Positions 55,279-64,000 of a DNA stretch of 64,000 nt are shown piece after piece; position 1 is the stretch's first letter; each line of letters starts with the position of its first letter. The notes beneath the pieces were generated by a model. The model was not told the DNA's origin. It did no database searches and saw only the letters and a program-made list of their open reading frames with translations. The position numbers and the translations under genes are program-made. The stretch is from NCBI GenBank assembly GCA_932521025.1, contig OW051471.1, forward strand, positions 6,572,001 through 6,636,000, written 5' to 3'. The DNA comes from Oscheius onirici. Lineage: Eukaryota > Nematoda > Chromadorea > Rhabditida > Rhabditidae.

Positions 55279-56777
55279 TCATACTGTAGTCACCGAAAGC
55301 AGTCCGTGTTTACCCGTTGAGCAAGTATTTCGTTGACTCAGAACCTAAAACCCCAACAAGTTCTTGAAAGTTGAAAATATACCTCTTGGGTAGTGACAAA
55401 CCCATCCAAGAGCATTTGAGTTGTTTTCTTTTGCATTTTCCTGTTTGACAAATCGACAATTGTCTGAAATTGGTCTTCTGCGAGAAACAAAACTCAAAAC
55501 CGTGTCAATGAGCTTGGTCTCTTGCATTTTCTGCTGAGCTTTCACTTTACGCTGCCGTTCCTTTTCCAGATGCTCCTTTCTTTCTTCTCTGGAGGCGAAA
55601 TGGCCCAACTGAAAAGCTGTTTTTCTGTTTTCTCCAACAAAAATACCTTCAGTTCACTCAAAGCATCATCATCAGTACTTAGTCCTGTCCGCTCCCTCAT
55701 CAATTGAGCTTCTCTTTTTTTCAAAATCTGGCTTCGAATGGGTCGTTTGACCACATAGCGTGTTCCATCACATCTACTCTTGATCTTCCATTTGAATTGA
55801 GCCGCTTCTTCTTTCTTCTCGACTTGTGTTCCAGTCGAAGTCCCCGGTCTTTCTTCTTCACTCAGCTCTTCCTCCAATTCTTCCACAGGTTTGTCAAACA
55901 TGTACAATTTTTCACGAGGTTTAGCACTTTTGCAAAATCTAAATCTTTTGTCGCGTTTGAAGGAAATGGACTCACTTGGTCAACGCAAAGTCTTTGGGAG
56001 TTTGGATCATATCCGTTTTCCGCATCTTGTTTTCATCTTTTAACACAATGGAGTAGGCAGGAATCCGAAATCTTTTGGCATAAATTTCCTTGGTCGGAGA
56101 TATTCTACTCGACTTTTTGAGATGAACTGATTTCGGCCGGGCAGGAACATTATTATTCGTCACATTGAGAAGATTCATTGGAATTTCTGAAGAGAAAATA
56201 TAGATTGACAGGAGAACTCACTGATATTCACTACTCTCGGTTCTTCGGGAACAACGCGACGTTTAGTCGTTGGAGAAGGAAGAGGCATTGCTCGATGGAG
56301 ACCACGAGGCGTCCGAGTGGAATATCCATTGGTGTAGACCTCGTGGGGACTAAAGTAGTGGGGTTTACCGTCATTTTTCATTGTAGACACCCACATCATG
56401 TTTTTCTTTAAAAATACCTCTTGTTATCTTCGGGAGTGACCGAATTGCTGCGACAACTCTCTCCTCCAGTATTATAAGCGCTCGAAGTGTCCGGATTCAC
56501 AAAGACCATGTTGCTCTGAAACTCCAAGAATGTGCCCCAGTGATTAATCAGTTGTTCTCCGCTGCGCCCAGGTTGCGAACGAGACTTATCTCTTGACAAA
56601 TGGCTCCATTCCGAGTGGATGAATGTCTCTCACCTGGGACAGGCTGTTTTCGACTGTCAAATGAGCCTGAATCAGACGATCGCATTCCAGACGAAGATTC
56701 TGCATTTCGGCGTGGAGAGAAGCGAGTTTGCTGTCGAGAGACGGATCGCCGCCTCCATGAAATGGGTTGACATTCAT
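55279..56777 (-). CDS. PDZRN3/4-like protein, C-terminal half only (no RING or PDZ domain)
   Basis: Vertebrate PDZRN3/4 and fly Slip1 carry RING, TRAF-type and PDZ domains and a conserved C-terminal region. Here only the latter is found: coiled coil LHAEMQNLRLECDRLIQAHL, SSAYNTGGESCRS, KWKIKSRCDGTRYVVKRPIR, RERTGLSTDDDALSELKLGH, FASREERKEHLEKE, and the PDZ-ligand terminus LLSVTTV. Eight exons; the last introns were placed by matching the family tail (QDQFQTIVDLSNRKMQKKT, then LLDGFVTTQEVL). ATG at 56777 directly follows ttccag, so it is either a trans-spliced start or an internal exon. No PDZ or RING coding was seen in the next 2 kb upstream. The protein could act as a scaffold without ligase activity. 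Confidence 0.85.
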
Positions 56778-58498
56778 CTGGAAGAAGAAGATGTGAAAGG
56801 GAAAGACGAGAGTAAAAAGTGGGAAGTATCAAATTGCGGTGCGAATTCCGGCAGTTACACAATCAGAGAGGGCGAGAGGAGAGAAGTCCGAGGAACAGCT
56901 GGCTGAGGAGAGATGACACAAACTCGAATCTCTCAAAGAGAAGAAGAGCTCGACGGCTCTCAAATTTGCATTCATATTTCATCCGAAATGGTGTGCGCTT
57001 CCAGCTGTCAACCATCTTTACCCCAGTGAGAGAAAGAACATATGCGCCAATACTAATTAAACCTGTACTACTCATTAATTCGTGGTTTATGAGCACGCGA
57101 AGAAGGAAACCCGGAGAGAGCCAATTAGTTACAATGGTGAATCCTGGGATAATGTCCATCTGTCACAGCTGTCAACTGGCCCTCTACAAACAAGACTGTT
57201 CCGCTTTTAGTGGAAGGTGTGATAACTATAAAAGTTGTTCTTTACTCTCATGACTACGAAATGAGAAGTGGAAGAAGAGAGGTCAAGAGAGACTTATCCC
57301 GTGGGAGTTATATTCTCCCCATTCCATACCGACTATATGGTGGGGTAGTGTGGACAGAGTGGAGAATGAGGAATTATCAATACGTGGAATGTGTTCTAAG
57401 TTACTTGAGCCGTTTATCCTCAATAAAATATGATGTTCAATGAAGGATGGAAAATAGAATTACAGAAAAATAGAATTTGGGTGTGATTTTGTGGCAGAAC
57501 AGTCGTGAATGTTGCACACGTGTCGGATTCCCGCAGAGAGGATGAAGAAATGTGTCCTCGCTGGTGCCATCTGGACACTGGGATGACTGGCAATAGCCGG
57601 CGGGGTCGGGATTAGGGTTCCTCGTCTAATTGGTACAATTAGACACGCCACGATTCCGGGACCTAGGGAGCAAAAACAAGGTGAGATGAAAAACATCGTA
57701 AAAATTTGAGGGATTGACAAGATGGGACGGGAAACATGTGCTGGGACAAGAGGGTCGACGAGCAGGGTGTGGAACACTGCAAACAGCCCACTTGACTGTC
57801 TCTTCTCTGGTCTCAAAGAAAGAATTTTTTTCGTGGACTACTACTGGAGGTGTCAGCCACTAGGTCCATCAATCCTCAGGTCCGGATAACAAAGTTCCTG
57901 GACAGGTGTTGCGCGGCAGAGGACATTCTATTGGGGCAAGAAGCATGGATTGTAACGATTAGGCCTGATCGAGGCTGTGAAAGACATCATACACACGTTA
58001 AACTATGGCACACATTGAATCTGAGCGGAGCTCTCTGATCTCGGCTCGAGAGATTTATTGGATTGCTTCGATGTTGCTTTAGAGGGCGAATACCGAAGAT
58101 CAAACAGATGCCTTTTCACAGAAAGGATTTCGATCGAGACTTTGCTAACTTTTCAACTGAGCTTGAACTAACTTCTTGCAAGAAAGACGTGAGGAAGGAA
58201 GAAGAAGTCGTCTCGTCCAGTGAACTCATCCCCCAGAATGCATCAAAGCAGATGAGCAAAAAAAACGTCTTCCTCACGCCTCAAGAAGGAAGTCTCGATA
58301 AAGTCTACCAAGTCCTTCAAGTGACTCCATAGAACAAGGAAGCTGCCAAGAAAGGAGGTGAATGGATTCGTCTTCGACATCTGAGTGGATAAGACGGTAC
58401 ACGAATTTCGGAACTTGGCTCAATAGAAACCGGAGGGAATGACGACTGAATGATGACCTACACGGCAAACAAAGAGAAAGCCAGATACTTGAACGTTC
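56778..58498. other. Intergenic region, no supported gene
   Basis: About 1.7 kb upstream of the PDZRN-like start. Plus- and minus-strand frames of 60-140 codons occur (56819-57253 +, 56863-57159 -, 57460-57816 -), but none has a motif or consistent splice pattern. The plus-strand frame at 58063-58332 (DFDRDFANFSTELELTS, then Lys/Glu/Ser-rich) could be the 5' part of the phosphatase-like remnant to its right. Confidence 0.4.
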
Positions 58499-58506
58499 AC
58501 TGTTAG

Positions 58507-58825
58507 GACGAAAAACGAGTCATCCTTAACTTTCCTTGGCTCTCTTCCGACTTTGTAAGTTGATTGGCCGGATCGCTGCATCGTTGATGAGCTGCTGAAG
58601 ACGATCCGAAGACAGCGACCTTGCTCGATTCAGAACGAGATGCAGTACATCTATCTGCACCGTGTCCTTCTGATCTATCTTCTCGAGAGACACAAGGAAC
58701 GCTTCGGAGCTCTGCTAGCTGATCCAAAGTTCTGCACCATGTGGGAGCAGTGGTATGTCGACTACATCGCAAATATAATGTTTTTTTTTAAATACATTTT
58801 GGTCCAATACAATCAGGTCAAGTGA
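58507..58825 (+). pseudogene. Protein tyrosine phosphatase-like fragment lacking the catalytic loop
   Basis: Two exon-like pieces. The first, DEKRVILNFPWLSSDF, resembles the strand leading into the WPD loop. The second, RPCSIQNEMQYIYLHRVLLI, closely matches the final PTP helix motif (R-P-x-x-x-Q-x-x-x-Q-Y-x-Y). A canonical 61-nt intron (gtaagt...gacag, 58555-58615) joins them in frame. In an active PTP these are separated by about 60 residues containing the HCSAGxGRTG loop, which is missing here, so the product would be inactive. The stop is at 58823. Either a degenerate copy, a wrongly joined model, or a catalytically dead protein. A frame upstream (TYTANKEKARYLNVHC then a stop) suggests decay. 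Confidence 0.45.
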
Positions 58826-59779
58826 ATTAATTGTAGTGGACGTTAATGCTGACTTATTCTTACCTGTTGTAAATTATTAATTGCAAAACATAACAGTTAG
58901 CATCCAATCAAAATAGAAAACTCTTCAGTGTATAAAATACCCGAAAATCTCTTAGTTATCCTCGGATAAGAAACGAACGTTCAATGATGACGAAGCAGGC
59001 CGGAAGTACATGAGCCGTGTGCAGACTACGTTCACTGATTATTCCTCTCCAGCGTCTTGTTTTCTCTTAGTATTGAGAACGTTTCCTGTCGTTTCTCCCC
59101 CACCCATCGGGTTCGTTCAGTCTACTCCTCGGACTCTCTCAGAACACAAAACACACTCTTTTCGCCTACTATATTCAGACTTTAACATTTATTCATTCTT
59201 CGTGATCCATTCTGACCAGCTTGCATTTTTCGATATTTCCGTCATCAGATCTTGTTTTTGCGAACACATTCTGTTCTCCCAAATACATATTGTGCACCGT
59301 GAATTCTGAGCACAGAAACGGTTTCTCCAATTACTTTGACACACTCGCTTTTTGGATAGCCAGACCCATTTCCCATTACTTGCGTCTGTTTCGATGATGT
59401 CTGTGTCCAACTTTGTGCGCGTGCATAAGCCTCAAATCCCTCTTGTGAGTATTTAGAACAGAATATCCTGATACAAACTGTCTTCTTCTGTTCTCATGTT
59501 TGATTACTTTTTCTTCAATTCATCAAGTTTACGCATCAAACTTGTTTTGCTGTCGGGCTAAATGTGAAGATTGAGGAATGTGCTCGCATCTTTTCGTACT
59601 GTTTTTGTACTCACAGCCGAAAATGTTAAATCTTGATCAGTTGAAGCCGGTTTTAAACATATTTCCAACGAAGCAGTAGTCTGTGTTTTGAACTTTCGCT
59701 CTTCATCACCATCTCGACCAGTGTCCCACCCACTAGCTCTAGAAGCCTTCTCAACAATGCTTTACTTATTGTTTGTAAG
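58826..59779. other. Non-coding stretch with a possible zinc-finger remnant
   Basis: About 950 bp before the nuclear-receptor-like exons. Near 59540-59590 the plus strand reads CCRAKCED, a stop, then GM, reminiscent of the end of a nuclear-receptor DNA-binding domain (C-R-x-x-K-C-x-x-x-G-M) but one residue short and interrupted. The first zinc finger was not found in any plus-strand frame. The minus-strand frame 59189-59410 contains several Cys and Trp, but starts with a non-ATG codon and is unsupported. Confidence 0.35.
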
Positions 59780-61367
59780 ATGTTCTCACAAGACGAGAAA
59801 TTGCTCCAGACGATGATGTCTTTCACCGTCCTGATCATGGCTCCAGAAAGGCGAGCACATGCTCTGTTCCCGGCGAATACGGGGCTTGTTCTCATCGGGT
59901 ACGAAAAGTATTTTGCGCCCTTTCGTGGTCTCCCAGTCACACCCTTGTTTTCCTGTTCAGTATTCCTCCCAACTAATCCCTTTATTACTCAGTCTGTCGT
60001 CTACACGATGGTTGATAGACAAGACGAAGATGAAGAATCGTTCCTGCTGCCGGACATCATTAGAGAAGAAACACGATTCGTGAGTTTTCCTTTGAAATAA
60101 AACATTCAAATGTCTAGATGGCTACACTGTTCGGCTACAGACAGGCAATGAACCTTCGCTTTATCACAGGATATCGAGAAATTCTCCGAAACTTCGACAT
60201 TCTGGAAATGTAAGTAGAGATCAAAAAGTGTGCCTGTGCCGAAGCGTACATTTTGATTAGTCGCCTTCGCAGACAGCCAAAACGTCACCAGAAAGTGGCA
60301 GATTAAGCTCATGTGATGCCGATAATTGAAGCCTTCCAGATATTGCGATGCACCGAACGAAAATTGCCAGAATTACGATCAATGTACTGTGGATTTGTCG
60401 ATTCAAGAGGCATTACAGTATCCGAGAAGAGTATCAGGCATGTCAGCTCGAACCCCGGTAAATAATTAGTGTCAATATGAGAGACTACAGCTGAGATCAG
60501 ATAGTTCCGAGATAAACAAACGATTACTGGGAACACTATGTAATTTAGATGGATACAACGGATCACCGACAGTTTACCATGCAGCATTTGAAATTGATGT
60601 GGTGCAGACTTGTCTCTCACTACTTTGAATGGCTGGCGGGTGTTCCTGAAATCAAACAGTTGAGCGAGCTGGACAAGGTGAGTACGTAACATCTATTGGG
60701 AAGAGTTGATCAGATGAGATTGGTTACGAGACAGTTGTGCAAGGTAATATGTTGGACTGTGGCTTGGAGAACCTATCAGCTGGGAATTACAGAAGGCTTG
60801 ACATTCGGATGTGGTCTCTTGTGGATTCCCAAAAACTGTTCTGATCCAACGTTGGTTCGGCTTCAGGGCTCAAACAATCTTTTCATTACAGTATCCGAAG
60901 TTACGTCTCGAATTTGGCATCTGTCCTTCAAAATCTGCTTGTGAGCAAGATCAGAGACTTGAGGATGACACGTAGCGAGTACCTTCTGGTCAAACTGGCT
61001 ACTTTATTCTCAAACAGTGAGCCAAAAATAGAACAATCTAAAGACTGATTCAGCTGGAAGTATCGCTCTATCGCCACAAGGACATGAGACTTGTAGTTCA
61101 GCATTGAACAAGTACACAACAGCTCTTGTCGAAGAGGTTATCGAAACGAGACCTGACTTGACAACAGAACATATTTACCGTCGGATATCTACCATGTTGG
61201 GGGTTCTTCCCAATATGGAGGTCTTTCGTAAAATTAAAATTGTTAAAAAGGAAATTCAGACAGTGAGTGAGGTAGATGACCGTCATCTGATGGAGTTGAC
61301 AATGAATAACAACGGAAACATGCAAGGGAGACTCACGAACGAGATCCACGTTCATTCTCACATCTAA
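59780..61367 (+). CDS. Nuclear hormone receptor ligand-binding domain, DNA-binding domain not found
   Basis: Seven exons give a typical divergent nematode NHR ligand-binding domain: MFSQDEKLLQTMM, ERRAHALFP, MWCRLVSHYFEWLAGVPEIK, QLSELDK, RLVTRQLCKVICWTVAWRTY, EYLLVKLATLF, LSPQGHETC, NKYTTALVEEVIE and a C-terminal helix region ending HVHSHI. Introns are 35-50 nt and canonical; one (gttggt...ttacag, about 44 nt near 60850-60894) was chosen to restore the LBD frame. The open frame continues a little upstream of the ATG, so the start is uncertain. Without a zinc finger it could be a DBD-less receptor, or a pseudogene whose DBD has decayed. Confidence 0.65.
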
Positions 61368-62703
61368 TCCAAGAGCTCTCGGAACATAAATCAGTCGGGA
61401 CCCCCTTCAGCGACACGTGTCTTAAACTGCTCTTCGACTGCTACTCCACTGGTCCCATTGATCTTTTACTTTTTGTACATTCTGTATCTAATGAAGCCGA
61501 AAAAACTGTTATGAAAGTATCAATCTTTCCGGTCGAATTTGTGCAAAAAGTGGTAGGCCTTGCAGTTTTTAGGTTAAAAATCGAGGCGTCTGGTGGAACG
61601 GAGTTCAGTGTGTTGTTACAACTATGATTGATGACCTTGCGCTTTTCTTGACTTTTTGAGTACTGGACCTTTTATAGGTAAAAAAACGAGTAGTTTGTTG
61701 TTCTATCTTTATGAAGTAAAGTTGTCCAGATCAGTTTTCGATCTCAGCACACTTTGCCGCACTTTCGGAACTCCATCTTCGTTCTCACATTACTGCAGTT
61801 CCGATGTTCCTCCACAAACTAAGAAGGAGTCTTTTAAAACAAAACTTTCATTCACAGCTAAAACAGACCAAATAAACCAGTTCGAGATTGCGTTTTGATC
61901 GCTATCGGTTCTCCAGACTAACCAGCCAACTTTTGTTCCTCAAAAGAAACCCATAGTATAGGTTCGTCTTTTGTCCGGCCAATTTCCCCGTATCCTAATC
62001 GGATTCCCTCCCGAAGGTGTCCATTGCGGCCATTTTCACGCTTCTTTAAACCAGCCGAACGGCATGTCTAGTTTTGAGTCTTCTTCTCCAATGCGAGACT
62101 GTTTGTGGCATACAGCCAATTCGGTTTTCTTGCCGCTATTCAGCCAGTTCTTCTACCCGCGTCTCTGGCTGATAATGATACGTCTATTGATCTTTTTTTT
62201 TAAAGTGATTTAGAGCATTTCATATCATGAGTCATTCATTCGTCAATCACTTTTTATGTCCAAAGAACTCGGTCTCTAAAAACATTGACTTTTTATCATT
62301 CTTCCACGCTATTACAGTTGTCGTCCCATTAGCACGTTTTCCCACTCGAGGCGTAGTACAGTCCATTGTTATAGTTTACTCCTCGATATCGTATTACTCT
62401 CTCGCCTTCTGTTTTGTTCTCATAAACAGGCTCATTCTCCTCCAAGTCTCAATTAGTTTTCGATCTTCAGAATCTGCCGAAATTCCCATCTTTTCCATCT
62501 TCACGTATCCGATTTCAGACTCTCTTCTGGTGCCCTTCCTTAAATTTCACGCCCTATTCTCTTCTCAGAATCAACATAATCTTCCCTTCAGGGCCGTCAC
62601 ACATCACAACCCGCTCTTGCCCTTGATCGTTTCGCGCTTTTCGGTCTTTTCCATCAATTCTTTTTCTCTTCCAATCTTCATTTTCTTTTTCAGAGTTTCC
62701 TAA
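61368..62703. other. Intergenic region, pyrimidine-rich, no supported gene
   Basis: About 1.3 kb. The longest frame (62227-62703, plus, 158 codons) is Phe/Ser/Ile-rich, ends exactly before the next gene's ATG region and reflects a T/C-rich tract. This tract, ending in tttttcag at 62686-62693, is more plausibly the promoter and a 5' UTR intron or trans-splice acceptor of the downstream gene. Confidence 0.45.
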
Positions 62704-64000
62704 ATGGAAGGAAGTGGCGATCTTCCGGAAGAAATTCTGATGCACCCGCACCAAGAGATCTCCTCAAACTTCACTGGCGATGAACCATTGCTCACAGGTG
62801 ACAGAACAACAGACGAAATAGCCAGCAATGTGGCAGATATTCTTACAACCGGAGGTGGGTAATTGGAGCGTTTCCCTTATAAACCATCTCGATTTCAGCC
62901 CCTTCGATTGTTCCCTACTCTCCAGCTCACATCCGAATCGGTCTTTTGGCCATCAAATGTCTTCTGACTCTACTTGTATTCACTCTCTCTTGTGCAATTC
63001 GTAGAAGGGACTTCCTCAAAGCCTTTGTTTTCATTCTTCTTGTTCCAATTCTTCTGGAATGCGGATTCGACATTTACACAGAAATACGTGCTGCACTTCA
63101 TGACGGTTCCGGCAGAACGTGAGTTAATCCGTTTATTTGAAAACGAATAGATTCAGAGACCAGCACTACCAGTATTACTTGGGAGACATTCCTCAATGGA
63201 CTCGGCCTCTGCATACCATTGAAACGTAAAAAGACTGTTGGCGAAACAAATGGAAAAGTTTAGGCAATCAGTTTCAATCTACGGAGAAGTTTTGACCTTT
63301 TACACTACGTACAAAATGTTCTCGAACGTTGGATGGATTGCACTGGTGGAATACTGTCTGTCCACTTGGCTATTTTGGTCTTCCCTGTTTTCGTCGATCG
63401 GAGCCTTCCAATACGCTCACAAAGCTGTTGCTCGTCCCGATGAAATCAGCTACACACACTTTTTCCGTGGATTTGTCTACATACAGCTGGTCGTCGTTCT
63501 TCCGCTTTCTACTCTCGACGTCCTTCTTTCCGTTTTCAGCACAAAACTTCCACCTCTTGTCCTTGCTATCACGTCAGTCATTCCAAGACTTGTCGCCTGT
63601 ATTGGAGCACTCTTCCTCCTCATCCAAGTTCTAGTCGTGAGTTTGATAAAACCTTCAGAACAATACCGATTCCAGTCTCTCTTCATTTTTTGCAAAAGTT
63701 GCGATGAGTACGTGAAGACTTCGCCCTACTCACAAGTCAGACATTCCAAAGCCCGACTTTTCTGGTTCATCTTATTCCAAATTATTCTCCAAGCACTCGC
63801 TGTGCCCTATTTGGGTCTGTTTCTCAAATTACTATAAATATCGGTGTTTTCAGTTTGGGCTGCAATCTCCCTAGAAGAGGATTTCTCCAAATTGTTCAAC
63901 ATTTCTCTCGAGATTCTTCGACCACTCGCCCTTGAATCCTATGCCCTCCACTTCAGCTGTTTCCTTCTTCGTCCTCTCGTCCTTCTTCTCTTCAGCATCG
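62704..64000 (+). CDS. Multi-pass (probably seven-helix) membrane protein, truncated by window end
   Basis: ATG at 62704 opens a polar N-terminus (MEGSGDLPEEILMHPHQEIS) with an NFT sequon. Hydrophobic segments follow: IGLLAIKCLLTLLVFTLSCA, FVFILLVPILLECGF, IALVEYCLSTWLFWSSLFSS, IQLVVVLPLSTLDVLLSVF, VACIGALFLLIQVLVVSLI, FWFILFQIILQALAVPYLVW and a further one near the edge (LHFSCFLLRPLVLLLFS). Introns at about 62854-62898, 63120-63157, 63227-63264 and 63814-63853 are short and canonical. The third removes an apparent stop and joins TIET to QSVSIYG. The spacing suits a seven-helix receptor of a nematode chemoreceptor-like type, but no signature motif was identified and the end lies outside the window. 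Confidence 0.6.

Noticed and set aside
62227-62703. 158-codon plus-strand frame starting with ATG
   Set aside because: Composition follows a T/C-rich tract, no domain, and it ends in a likely splice acceptor for the next gene.

Overview
This window looks like compact nuclear DNA of an ecdysozoan animal, most likely a nematode. Most genes are split by very short GT-AG introns (about 38-60 nt) with TTTCAG/TTTAG acceptors. One gene is a PAN plus zona pellucida (ZP) cuticle-type protein, another is a divergent nuclear-receptor ligand-binding domain, and several same-strand genes sit 130-190 bp apart. In most confidently placed genes an acceptor-like TTTCAG/TTTTAG lies 0-12 nt before the start ATG, which is what spliced-leader trans-splicing would produce. 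No species can be named from the sequence alone.

Layout. 1-3 kb: edge of a truncated minus-strand gene and a long non-coding stretch. 2.9-14.4 kb: fem-1-like ankyrin protein (-), transcription elongation factor SPT5 (+), a four-pass membrane protein with a Lys/Ser/Arg repeat tail (-), a small membrane-anchored low-complexity protein (+), and a JNK-type MAP kinase (-). 14.4-18.7 kb: non-coding, ending in a fold-back repeat. 18.8-24.2 kb (+): NDUFAF2, protein disulfide isomerase, beta-carbonic anhydrase and the ATP synthase assembly factor ATPAF2, the last three spaced like an operon. 24.3-27.3 kb (-): a secreted Cys-rich protein and the splicing factor GPKOW/Spp2. 27.5-30.3 kb: a decayed RTE-type LINE. 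30.5-32.8 kb (+): the kinetochore protein NUF2 and a second small membrane-anchored protein. 33-37.7 kb: PAN/ZP protein (+), formimidoylglutamate deiminase (-) whose 3' coding end overlaps it antisense, and a small one-pass protein (+).

38.6-44.5 kb (+): a full-length P-glycoprotein (ABCB1-type). 44.6-48.2 kb (-): an ankyrin plus death-domain protein resembling the C-terminal half of NF-kappaB p100/p105 but without a Rel domain, and the small-subunit processome protein IMP4. 49.4-51.9 kb (+): mitochondrial glutamate carrier and pyrroline-5-carboxylate reductase, a likely operon tied together by glutamate/proline metabolism. 52-53.1 kb (-): KTI12. 53.3-55.2 kb (+): MRPS7 and the SNARE VTI1. 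55.3-56.8 kb (-): the C-terminal half of a PDZRN3/4-like protein. 57-64 kb is looser: a tyrosine-phosphatase-like fragment without its catalytic loop, a nuclear-receptor ligand-binding domain with no intact DNA-binding domain, and the start of a multi-pass membrane protein cut by the window end.

Three fold-back (MITE-like) elements are present. One sits in an intron of the reductase gene and appears to supply part of its splice acceptor. No rRNA, tRNA or CRISPR array was recognised.
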